Assembly: GCA_025924215.1 (NCBI GenBank)
Contig: JAICEJ010000005.1
Location: 1-37,125 of the forward strand
DNA from: Candidatus Binatia bacterium
GTDB lineage: Bacteria; Desulfobacterota; Binatia; UBA9968
Reading direction: 5' to 3'
DNA length: 37,125 nucleotides
Of this stretch, positions 16,104 to 23,549 are shown piece by piece. Position 1 is the stretch's first letter, and each line of letters starts with the position of its first letter. The translations under genes were made by a program, and so were the position numbers. Below the pieces are notes generated by a model. That model saw only the letters and a list, made by a program, of their open reading frames with translations, had not been told where the DNA came from and did no database searches.

Positions 16104-16751
16104 ATTTTAAAAAGGTCATCACTGCTCAGCATTCTTCTTTTGGTCGCCATAGGTTTGGTCGGCTGGCGCATCTACAAAGTCTGGCAAGAGGAGCCGTGGA
16201 GTTTGCCGCAGCAGCCCAAGACTGCGACTCCGTTAGCGCTTGACGAGCAGCCAACCAACGCCAACCCGACGCTGCCGGCGGTAAATCCGGATCAGATCAT
16301 CAGCAAAAATCTCTTTGATCCGGAGCGAGGCGCAGGTGCAACTCGAGAAGCGGAATTTAATTCTCGTTCTTTTCAACGAATCCGTAATATGGTCCTGCTT
16401 GGCACGGTGATTCTCGGCGAGAGTCGCTCGGCGATTTTGCAAGATCCGGCCACCCAAGCGTCGACGCCCAGTGGACCAGCAGCGCCCATTGGTCCCATGC
16501 GCGTAAAACTCGGTGACAGTGTAGAAGGCTTTCGCTTAACTGAAATTGCCGACCGGAGGGTCGTCTTTACCAAGGGCGGGTCGAGGGTCGAGGTTCTCTT
16601 AGACTATTTCCGGCGAGATGATCCGGCACCCGGTCGAACAGCGACACCGCCAAGCCAACGCGGTGAGCCGGCGGTCGCACCGAGAGTCGTTCCCAACCTG
16701 CCTAGAAGAGGAGCTCTTCCCGCTCCACCAAGTCCAAATCCCGAGTCATAA
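16104..16751 (+). CDS. gspC: Type II secretion protein GspC (HR domain, no PDZ)
   Basis: GspC connects the inner-membrane platform to the secretin. The protein has a short N-terminal membrane anchor, then a linker and an HR (homology region) domain: IISKNLFDPERG ... NMVLLGTVILGESRSAILQD ... VKLGDSVEGFRLTEIADRRVVFTKGGSRVEVLL. A proline-rich tail replaces the PDZ domain of enterobacterial GspC. The track start (TTG at 16140) cuts into the anchor and has no ribosome site. An ATT at 16104, 7 bases after GGAGGG (16091-16096), gives MLKRSSLLSILLLVAIGLVG, a basic start plus full anchor, so I use it. A CTG at 16122 preceded by AAAAAGG is the alternative. No ATG, GTG or other TTG is in frame back to the stop at 16056. 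The gspD start follows within 16 bases. Confidence 0.8.
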   Translation: MLKRSSLLSILLLVAIGLVGWRIYKVWQEEPWSLPQQPKTATPLALDEQPTNANPTLPAVNPDQIISKNLFDPERGAGATREAEFNSRSFQRIRNMVLLGTVILGESRSAILQDPATQASTPSGPAAPIGPMRVKLGDSVEGFRLTEIADRRVVFTKGGSRVEVLLDYFRRDDPAPGRTATPPSQRGEPAVAPRVVPNLPRRGALPAPPSPNPES

Positions 16752-16766
16752 CCAGCAGGAGGATTG

Positions 16767-19700
16767 ATGCCAGGAAAGTGTTTCAGAGGGTTGGTGACGT
16801 TGATGTACGTCACTAGCAGTGTGCTACCGCTCGCTGCACAGCAAGGTCCCACGCAGCCTCCGCTTACACCCGTACCCGTGCAACCCGCGCCTACAGAACC
16901 GAATCAGGCGCCGCCGGGGCAGGGTCAGCCACCGCCCAGTCAGCTTCCGCGCCGCGCGCCTATAGTGCCGCAACGGCCCCCCTCCGCTGCGCAACAGGTG
17001 CCAGGAACTCCTGGCGCATCGGACGGAAGCGTTCCCCAAGGTGTACCCGCGCCCGCGCCTGCCCCTGCTCCGACGCCGATTCCGCCGGAACGAAGAATGT
17101 TGCCGCCGCCGAGCACGGCGGGCGGTATGGTTTCGCTGAATTTCAACCGAGCCGATTTAGTCGAGATCATTCACATTTTAGCCCAGCACCTTCGGCTGAC
17201 ATACACCATTGATCCCGAGGTTAAGGGAATCGTTACGATTCATAGCGCCGAGCCGTTGCGCCCCGAAGATTTGCTGCCCATTTTCCATCAAGTCCTGCGC
17301 ATGAACAATGCGGTAGCGGTGCGCACCGGAAACATCTACCGGATCACGACGATCAAGGATGCTAAGGGTCTGGTACGGCCATTGGCGCAAGGCCGTGAAG
17401 ACAGTTTCGCGCTGCAGGTCGTTCCGGTGCGATTTTTTTCAGCGGCGGAAATGAAGAAGCTTTTGACTCCGTTTTTGACGCCCGGCGGCGAGCTCGTAGA
17501 TTATCCGAGGGGAAATTTTCTGGTCATTATCGATCTTCCTTCTAACATCCAGCGCCTAGTCGAAATCGCCGATATGATCGACGTTCAGGTGTTTGCCGGA
17601 ACGCGCATGGAGATCTATCAGCCGAAGGTTGCCAGCGCTGAAGAACTTGCCACCGAAATGACGAAAGTGATGCAGTATTACGCGGCGTCGGCGCCGCAAC
17701 AAGAGAACTTCGCTTCTCAATTCGTTCCATTGCCGCGGATCAATCAGCTCTTGGTGATCAGCCACAGTGAGGCTGCGTGGACTTATGCAAAGAGGTGGCT
17801 GGAGCGCGTCGACGTTGCTGGTGAAGGACCAGGCAGGCGAATCTTTATATATCCGGTGGAAAACGGCAAAGCGACGGAGCTGGCCGATGTCTTGACCCAG
17901 GCGCTTGGTCAGCCGATGACGGGCAGAAGGGATACTTCCAGAACCCTTCAAGACTTGCACCGATCGACACCTGGAGGATTCGGACAGTTCGATAGCGGCA
18001 GCCGTTCATTGAGTCCATCGTATGGGCGCTCAGGTTTTCAGCAACAAACCCAGCCGTTAGGGGGCGCGTTTGCCACCGTTCCCGCGCCAGCGCCCACTCA
18101 AGCGCCGCCCGCGGCGCCCACCCCCGGATTGCCGCCTGGATTACCATCCGTGCCGGGAGCACCCAGGCCGGCCACGCCTGCCGCTCCCGGAGCCAAGCCG
18201 GAAGAACAGCTGAGAATCGTGCCTGATCCGGGAACCAATTCGTTGATAATTTATGGCACTGTTCAAGAGTTTCAAAATATCAAGAATATTCTTAAAGATC
18301 TCGACATTATCCCACGGCAGGTTCTGATGGACGTGATGGTGGCGGAAGTAAGCTTGACGGGGTCTGAATCATTCGGCGTTGAATATGAATTGTTTCGCAA
18401 ATACAACCCTTCCATTTTCGGTCAAACTTTCGATTCTCAAGGAGCGGTGAGAAGCGGGATTTTCAATCAAGCAACTCGCCCCGCCACTGAGAATTCGCCG
18501 TTTGCTCAGTTCTTGAACGGCATCAGTGGCGTTGCCGGTCGGGGCAATACGATCCGCGCATTTATCTCGGCACTAGCGACCGACAACCGCGCAAAAATTC
18601 TCTCCTCGCCCAGTGTCCTGGCCACGGATAACCGGCCGGCCCGAATCCAAGTCGGCCGCGAGATTCCTGTTTTATCGTCGCAATCACAATCCGTTGTCGG
18701 CGACAGTCCGATCGTGAACAGCGTGCAGTATCGGAACACCGGCGTGATTCTCACGATCATTCCACAAGTCAATTCACAGGGTTTAGTTCACCTGCAGGTC
18801 AAACAAGAGGTTAGCGATGTTGGAGCCCCGTCTTTTGGCAATACCAACTCGCCTTCGTTCACGACCCGCGATGCGGAAACCACCGCAGTAGTGCAAGACG
18901 GGGACACGCTGGCGATCGGCGGTATCATTAGCGACACTACAAGGCGAGATCGATCAGGAGTTCCTTACTTGATGGATCTGCCAGTCTTGGGGCGTCTTTT
19001 CGGCACCACCAATGATACGACGGATCGCACAGAGCTGGTGATGCTGATTACGCCCCATGTCGTTCGCAACAGAGACGAAGCACAGCAGGTCACTGAGGGG
19101 TTCAAAGAAAAGATCTATGGAGTAAGAAACGAACTCGAACGTTTTTGGATGGAACAGGAGCGCCTGAAATCAAGAAGGCAGCAGCCTGCCATGCCGCCGG
19201 CTGAAATTCCTGCGGTGCCGGGCCCCAGAGAGAATTTACCAATTCCCACTCCGAATACATCGTCGATCCCGAGGGGTATGCCTGGACCAGCCTTGCCGCA
19301 GCACGCGCCGCAGAATCCTGCGCCGCCCCAGCCTTCGATATCCTTGGATAAAAGAGGCAGGAAAAATGCTTCGGCTATGGAAAGGGCAGGTGCGACGGCG
19401 ATATCGGATCGTCCTGCAGATGTCGCGGTAGTAACCGAGTTGACCAACCGCAACCCGCCGTTGCCGTGGCCTCCAGCCGTGCCCCACTCCCCAGCCAATT
19501 TAGTTACGTCCAGTGATCCAATGCAAGTCGCACAGGGTCTACAATCTGAAGGCATCGCCTCGGCGTTGTCGGTTCGATCGATTGACGCAGTCGCGCAATT
19601 CGAACGACCGGCTCCGGCGCAAGCGAGCTTAGGTAATCCGATCCATCCTACGAACCGGGTCATCACAGCCGCGAAAAAAATCGACCAGGCAACTCGGAAT

Positions 19701-19955
19701 CCTGACATGAATCACATTTGGATGGTTCAGGTCGCGTCTCTGCCGGAAGAAAAAGATGCTGATCAGATGGCCGATCGGCTCCGTCAAAAAGGCTACGATG
19801 CGCGCGTCATCCGGGCCGCGGTCGACAATCGATTGCGCTACCGCGTTCGTGTCGGCCAATTGACGACCCGAAATGAAGCAGTCGAACTAAACAATACGCT
19901 TAAAGCAAATGAGAAGTTTTCCGATAGCTACATTTCGCGCGTAACGGTTAGATAA
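16767..19955 (+). CDS. gspD: T2SS secretin GspD with C-terminal SPOR domain
   Basis: GspD forms the outer-membrane channel of the T2SS. The 1062-residue protein starts at the ATG at 16767 behind AGGAGG (16757-16762); the TTG at 16764 in the track is too close to that site. In order, it has a signal peptide (VTLMYVTSSVLPLAAQ), a Pro/Ala/Gln linker (about 25-118) and N0 from residue 121 (VSLNFNRADLVEIIHILAQ). N1/N2-type domains run to about 420, then a second Pro-rich linker, another N domain from about 480 (RIVPDPGTNSLIIYG) and the secretin core (about 600-765) with GVILTIIPQVN and VPYLMDLPVLGRLFG. A tail of about 215 residues rich in Pro leads to a SPOR domain at 982-1062 (WMVQVASLPEEKDADQMADRL ... 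YRVRVGQL). Usual GspD length is about 650-800, so the tail is extra. SPOR domains bind peptidoglycan lacking stem peptides. Confidence 0.92.
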   Translation: MPGKCFRGLVTLMYVTSSVLPLAAQQGPTQPPLTPVPVQPAPTEPNQAPPGQGQPPPSQLPRRAPIVPQRPPSAAQQVPGTPGASDGSVPQGVPAPAPAPAPTPIPPERRMLPPPSTAGGMVSLNFNRADLVEIIHILAQHLRLTYTIDPEVKGIVTIHSAEPLRPEDLLPIFHQVLRMNNAVAVRTGNIYRITTIKDAKGLVRPLAQGREDSFALQVVPVRFFSAAEMKKLLTPFLTPGGELVDYPRGNFLVIIDLPSNIQRLVEIADMIDVQVFAGTRMEIYQPKVASAEELATEMTKVMQYYAASAPQQENFASQFVPLPRINQLLVISHSEAAWTYAKRWLERVDVAGEGPGRRIFIYPVENGKATELADVLTQALGQPMTGRRDTSRTLQDLHRSTPGGFGQFDSGSRSLSPSYGRSGFQQQTQPLGGAFATVPAPAPTQAPPAAPTPGLPPGLPSVPGAPRPATPAAPGAKPEEQLRIVPDPGTNSLIIYGTVQEFQNIKNILKDLDIIPRQVLMDVMVAEVSLTGSESFGVEYELFRKYNPSIFGQTFDSQGAVRSGIFNQATRPATENSPFAQFLNGISGVAGRGNTIRAFISALATDNRAKILSSPSVLATDNRPARIQVGREIPVLSSQSQSVVGDSPIVNSVQYRNTGVILTIIPQVNSQGLVHLQVKQEVSDVGAPSFGNTNSPSFTTRDAETTAVVQDGDTLAIGGIISDTTRRDRSGVPYLMDLPVLGRLFGTTNDTTDRTELVMLITPHVVRNRDEAQQVTEGFKEKIYGVRNELERFWMEQERLKSRRQQPAMPPAEIPAVPGPRENLPIPTPNTSSIPRGMPGPALPQHAPQNPAPPQPSISLDKRGRKNASAMERAGATAISDRPADVAVVTELTNRNPPLPWPPAVPHSPANLVTSSDPMQVAQGLQSEGIASALSVRSIDAVAQFERPAPAQASLGNPIHPTNRVITAAKKIDQATRNPDMNHIWMVQVASLPEEKDADQMADRLRQKGYDARVIRAAVDNRLRYRVRVGQLTTRNEAVELNNTLKANEKFSDSYISRVTVR

Positions 19956-20015
19956 TAGCAAAAATCTCCGCCAGAGAGCCACGTCCCGAATTCCTAGAGA
20001 GAAATCTTCCCTCAA

Positions 20016-20046
20016 CAGCACAGCGGCGGAATCCGCCGCTGTGCTG
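20016..20046 (+). terminator. Strong hairpin after gspD
   Basis: CAGCACAGCGGCGGA at 20016-20030 is perfectly complementary to TCCGCCGCTGTGCTG at 20032-20046. It folds as a 13-bp GC-rich stem with a 5-base loop. The following CGTTTAAGTATT is only modestly T-rich, so it may act as an imperfect intrinsic terminator or as an RNA-stabilising 3' end for the T2SS message. The rest of the 181-base gap before the next gene holds only the candidate promoter. Confidence 0.65.
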
Positions 20047-20115
20047 CGTTTAAGTATTACGCCGGTTCTTATTCGTCAGGACCATCTACAAAGCTTTCCC
20101 TAACCTGGACAGCTT

Positions 20116-20124
20116 TGTTATGAT
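20116..20124 (+). promoter_or_regulatory. Possible extended -10 promoter for the molybdenum-hydroxylase maturation operon
   Basis: TGTTATGAT reads as TG-n-TATGAT (five of six). It follows the gspD terminator, and its -10 hexamer starts 18 bases before the ATG at 20137, the same spacing as before the cupin gene. No good -35 box is seen (TTTCCC at 20095-20100 with an 18-base spacer). The ATG has no Shine-Dalgarno sequence. Confidence 0.4.
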
Positions 20125-20136
20125 AAATACAGCGAT

Positions 20137-20970
20137 ATGACAGTTTCGATCTCTGAGTTGATTGTACTCATCCGTGGTGGCGGCGAAATGGCTACAGGTA
20201 TCGCGCACCGGTTGCACCGTTGTCATATGCGGGTGTTAATCACTGAAATTACTATGCCCACGTCGGTCCGGAGAAATGTTGCATTTGCCGAAGCGGTTTA
20301 CAAAGGCGCTCACACCGTCGAAGGAGTCGAGGCTGTTCGCGCTGCTTCTTGCGATGAAGCTTATATGGCTTGGAAGCGAAATCAAATTCCGGTCTTTGTA
20401 GATCCCGAGGCGTCGATTCGAGAAATTCTTAAGCCCGTCGTGATTGTCGACGCCATTATGGCTAAGAAGAATGGCGTTGCAAGACTCACTGACGCGCCGG
20501 TTGTGATCGGTGTGGGCCCAGGCTTCACGGCGGGGTTTAATGTGCATGCGGTAGTTGAAAGTAATCGGGGTCATCATTTAGGGCGTGTCATCTGGGATGG
20601 GGCCGCCGAAACCGACACCGGCATACCCGCTTCGGTGGATGGCTATACGGCATCCAGAGTTCTGAGGGCGCCGCGGAGCGGGACCTTTAATGCGCTCCGA
20701 GCTATCGGTGATGTGATCGCGACGGGTGAGCCGGTCGCACACGTGAATGGTGAATTGATCAAAGCGGAGATCTCAGGGCAGATTCGCGGGCTACTCCGCA
20801 ATGGCATTCAGGTCCAGCAAGGCAGCAAAGCCGGCGACATTGATCCGCGCGGTGAAAGGGGTTATTGTGATTCGATTTCCGATAAGTCGCGGGCGATCGC
20901 CGGCGGTGTCTTGGAAGCGGTTCTTCATTCTCTCGGAGATTTAAAAATTCATGGCGATTCTAAATTCTAA
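20137..20970 (+). CDS. yqeB: Selenium-dependent molybdenum hydroxylase accessory protein, YqeB family
   Basis: This belongs to the YqeB/EF2563 family, tied by genome context to selenium-dependent molybdenum hydroxylases; the exact reaction is not established. The 277-residue protein shows the family blocks: a Rossmann-like IRGGGEMATGIAHRL at 12-26, VVIVDAIMAKKN around Asp105, GPGFTAG at 127-133, ESNRGHHLGRVIWDGAAETDTG, then VLRAPRSGTF and GDIDPRGERGYCDSISDKSRAIAGGVLEA. It opens a plus-strand operon after the gspD terminator and overlaps the next gene by 20 bases. In other genomes it often sits beside a MocA-type nucleotidyltransferase and a selenophosphate synthetase; neither is seen here. 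Whether labile selenium is really used cannot be judged from the window. Confidence 0.88.
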   Translation: MTVSISELIVLIRGGGEMATGIAHRLHRCHMRVLITEITMPTSVRRNVAFAEAVYKGAHTVEGVEAVRAASCDEAYMAWKRNQIPVFVDPEASIREILKPVVIVDAIMAKKNGVARLTDAPVVIGVGPGFTAGFNVHAVVESNRGHHLGRVIWDGAAETDTGIPASVDGYTASRVLRAPRSGTFNALRAIGDVIATGEPVAHVNGELIKAEISGQIRGLLRNGIQVQQGSKAGDIDPRGERGYCDSISDKSRAIAGGVLEAVLHSLGDLKIHGDSKF

Positions 20971-21913
20971 AATCTCAAACGGTGAGGCTGGCGTGAATCC
21001 AAAACAGCTGACAATCGAGGACGTCCAGGAGATTCTGCTCAAAGAGGAATATGTTTGCGACCGCTCATTGGCTACCGTGGTGTATCTTTCATTGGCAATG
21101 GGTAAACCATTGCTGCTCGAAGGAGAGGCCGGAGTAGGTAAAACCGAAATCGCCAAGGTGCTTGCGAAAGTGTTGAACGCCAAACTGATCCGGCTCCAGT
21201 GCTACGAGGGCTTGGACGCCAACACGGCACTTTACGAGTGGAATTATCCCAAGCAAATGTTGCGGATCAAACTGGAGGAAGTTCAAAGAGGAGATAAAAA
21301 GGCGGTCGAAACCGAGATCTTCAATCAAGATTACTTGCTCAAGCGCCCTCTGTTGGAGGCCATTATCAGCGAAGAGGAGAATCCGCCGGTGCTGCTTATC
21401 GACGAAATTGATCGCGCCGACGTCGAGTTTGAAGCCTTCTTGCTCGAAGTACTGTCCGACTTCCAAATCACTATCCCCGAGATTGGCACTGTACAAGCGA
21501 AGCAGCGTCCTTACGTCTTTTTGACTTCAAATCGGACCCGCGAAATTCATGATGCCCTAAAGCGACGTTGTCTTTATCATTGGATCGAGTATCCAACTTT
21601 TGAAAAGGAGCTGGAGATCATTTCGACCAAGTTCCCAGAAGTCGCCCCGGCAATGGCCAAGCAGATCTGCGCTTTTATGCAGCGGGTTCGCGAGATGAAT
21701 TTTTACAAAAGACCCGGCGTGGCCGAAACATTGGATTGGGCGACAGCTCTGATTGCCCTCAACCGAAAGGGATTGGACGACAAGACCGTCGTTGAAACAA
21801 TGGGCTGTGTATTTAAATATCGAGAAGATCTACACCATCTGAAAGAGCAAATCGAAGGCAAACATCTCAATTTGGATACATTGCTCAGGTCTTCGCCCGA
21901 ATTGATGAGTTAG
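20951..21913 (+). CDS. coxD: MoxR/CoxD-type AAA+ ATPase
   Basis: This AAA+ ATPase is of the MoxR group. CoxD of carbon monoxide dehydrogenase clusters is thought to remodel the apo-hydroxylase while its molybdenum-copper-sulfur site is built. The 320-residue protein has Walker A GEAGVGKT at 58-65, a YEGLDANTALYEWNYPKQML insert typical of the CoxD branch, Walker B LLIDEIDRAD, sensor 1 (FLTSNRTREIHDALKRRC) and a C-terminal lid. The ATG at 20951 overlaps yqeB by 20 bases. A GTG at 20993 behind GGTGAGG is an alternative start. It is followed after 5 bases by its VWA partner, the usual MoxR-VWA pairing. The symbol is by family resemblance; the substrate hydroxylase is not in the window. Confidence 0.85.
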   Translation: MAILNSKISNGEAGVNPKQLTIEDVQEILLKEEYVCDRSLATVVYLSLAMGKPLLLEGEAGVGKTEIAKVLAKVLNAKLIRLQCYEGLDANTALYEWNYPKQMLRIKLEEVQRGDKKAVETEIFNQDYLLKRPLLEAIISEEENPPVLLIDEIDRADVEFEAFLLEVLSDFQITIPEIGTVQAKQRPYVFLTSNRTREIHDALKRRCLYHWIEYPTFEKELEIISTKFPEVAPAMAKQICAFMQRVREMNFYKRPGVAETLDWATALIALNRKGLDDKTVVETMGCVFKYREDLHHLKEQIEGKHLNLDTLLRSSPELMS

Positions 21914-21918
21914 CGGAT

Positions 21919-23130
21919 ATGGAAATCACTCCAGAACTCGTTGCAGCTGCAGTCAACAATTTTGCGGCGGTGCGTGGACACGGCACTGTGGCCAATTTAC
22001 TCGCCTTCGGGCGCGCTCTGAAGCAATTGGGGGTGAAGGTAAGTTTGAGCCAAGTCATCGACACGTCCCGCTCGCTCGATTTAGTGGATATCGGCGAGAA
22101 GGAGGATTTTCGCGCTCTTCTGCGGTCCAATTTGATTTCTCAAGTGGAGGATTTTCCCGTCTTCGACATGGTCTTCGATTGCTTCTGGCGCGAACAGAAC
22201 TACGAGCGGGTGCCGATGGAGACGCTCGAGATTCAAGGAACGCCCACCGAATCTCAGGCGCAAGAAGGCGGCGAGGAGGAGGGGTTGGATGAAGCCTTTG
22301 CTGACACGCCTGCGAAAGAGAATGTCGAGTTGGAGAATTTGGACGAGTTTTCGATTCCGACCTACAGCGCCCAAGAATTGCTCAACCGCAAAGATTTTAG
22401 CGAAATGAGTGTCGAGGAGAGTCGCGCGATCGCCCGCGCAATCTTGCTGATTGCCACGAAAATTGCCACCCAGATCAGCCGGCGCAAGAAACACTCGCGC
22501 AAAGGGGCGACAGTGGACCCGCGCTGGACCTTGCGAAAAAATATCAAATACGGCGGCGACGTGGTCGAGTTGGTTAACCGCAAGCGCCGCATCAAAAAAA
22601 CCAAGGTGGTGCTGCTTTGTGATGTCAGCGGCTCGATGGATTGTTACAGTCGATTTTTGATTCAATTCATGTACGGATTGCAGAATGAGCTGTGGGGTGT
22701 TGAGACGTTTGTTTTTAGTACCTCGCTTACCCGTATCACCCATCTGATTCGCACCAAGGATATTGCCAATGCGCTGGAGCAGATCTCCGGCAGCATTTTG
22801 GGCTGGTCCGGCGGGACCAACATCGGCCGTTCTCTGCAAACCTTTAACCGAAATTTTGCTCCGGCCATGGTGACCTCCCGAACCATCGTCGTTATCATCA
22901 GTGACGGTTGGGACCGGGGCGACGTTAGCCTACTAGAGCGGCAGATGCAGGATCTAAAGCGTCGATGTAAGAAAGTGATCTGGCTCAATCCGCTGCTTGC
23001 CAGTGAAAATTATGAGCCCTTGTGCAAGGGAATGCAGGCGGCTTTGCCGTACATCGATCTGTTCTTGTCGGTTCATAATCTCAACAGTTTAGTTGCGTTG
23101 GGGCGCACTTTACAGAAGATGGTGGCTTGA
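21919..23130 (+). CDS. coxE: CoxE-like VWA domain protein
   Basis: This von Willebrand factor A protein is of the CoxE family, the partner of CoxD-like ATPases in maturation of molybdenum hydroxylases. The 403-residue protein has a helical N-terminal half with an acidic stretch (EGGEEEGLDEAFADTP) and a basic segment before the VWA domain (RRKKHSRKGATVDPRWTLRKNIKYGG). The VWA domain (about 228-400) has the metal site VVLLCDVSGSMD with DVSGS at 235-239, then a threonine in SGGTNIGRSL and an aspartate in VVIISDGWDRGD. All five MIDAS positions are therefore present. It probably acts in the cytoplasm as an adaptor between ATPase and client. It overlaps the next gene region closely, with the stop 23 bases before the chosen start. 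Confidence 0.87.
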   Translation: MEITPELVAAAVNNFAAVRGHGTVANLLAFGRALKQLGVKVSLSQVIDTSRSLDLVDIGEKEDFRALLRSNLISQVEDFPVFDMVFDCFWREQNYERVPMETLEIQGTPTESQAQEGGEEEGLDEAFADTPAKENVELENLDEFSIPTYSAQELLNRKDFSEMSVEESRAIARAILLIATKIATQISRRKKHSRKGATVDPRWTLRKNIKYGGDVVELVNRKRRIKKTKVVLLCDVSGSMDCYSRFLIQFMYGLQNELWGVETFVFSTSLTRITHLIRTKDIANALEQISGSILGWSGGTNIGRSLQTFNRNFAPAMVTSRTIVVIISDGWDRGDVSLLERQMQDLKRRCKKVIWLNPLLASENYEPLCKGMQAALPYIDLFLSVHNLNSLVALGRTLQKMVA

Positions 23131-23153
23131 AATCGTCGCCACGGAGGAAAATC

Positions 23154-23549
23154 ATGTCAGGTCAAGGAACGTGCTTTGAGGACCCCGTTTTGGAAGCCAA
23201 GAAGAAGGACTCGGTTTATCATCAGGTAAAAGAGTTTCTCGATAAAGGTGAAACAGTCGCGGTGGCGACTATCGTTTCGGCCAAAGGCTCGACTCCGCGA
23301 GAAGTCGGCGCGAAAATGGTGGTCACAGCCTGGGGAGAAATTCTCGGCACTATTGGCGGTGGTTGCGGTGAGGCAGACGTCAAGCGCGAAGCTATTGAAG
23401 TCATCCGAACGCGCAAACCGAGAATGGTGCGTGTAGATCTGCTCGATGACATATCGTCCGACAGCCCGGCTGTTTGCGGCGGAATCATGAATATTTTTGT
23501 CGATCCTTGGTGGGAAGAGAGCGATCGGGAGCCAGTGGCCAAGGAATGA
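23154..23549 (+). CDS. XdhC/CoxI N-terminal domain protein
   Basis: This is the N-terminal half of an XdhC/CoxI-type maturation factor. XdhC binds molybdenum cofactor and helps to place its sulfur ligand before insertion into xanthine dehydrogenase-like enzymes. The 131-residue protein reads TVAVATIVSAKGSTPREVGAKMVV ... ILGTIGGGCGEADVKREAIEVI ... SDSPAVCGGIMNIFVDPW, covering the family motifs with the GGGCGE and VCGG cysteines. I choose the ATG at 23154 behind CGGAGGA (23142-23148, 5 bases spacing) over the track start at 23127. The next gene encodes the missing C-terminal half in an ATGA overlap, so the usual single protein is split in two. Confidence 0.85.
   Translation: MSGQGTCFEDPVLEAKKKDSVYHQVKEFLDKGETVAVATIVSAKGSTPREVGAKMVVTAWGEILGTIGGGCGEADVKREAIEVIRTRKPRMVRVDLLDDISSDSPAVCGGIMNIFVDPWWEESDREPVAKE

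Noticed and set aside
16059-16140. gspC as a pseudogene that lost its start
   Set aside because: The frame is intact with a full HR domain, and a well-placed ribosome site precedes an ATT that gives a complete anchor, so an unusual start is the simpler reading.
19115-19708. 197-residue minus-strand ORF inside gspD
   Set aside because: It is antisense to the Pro/Ala-rich tail of the secretin. Its Gly/Ala/Ser-rich composition is what the complement of proline and alanine codons gives, and no family is recognised.
22081-22839. 252-residue minus-strand ORF antisense to the coxE-like gene
   Set aside because: The plus-strand frame encodes a clear VWA protein with intact metal-site motifs; the antisense frame has no recognisable domain.
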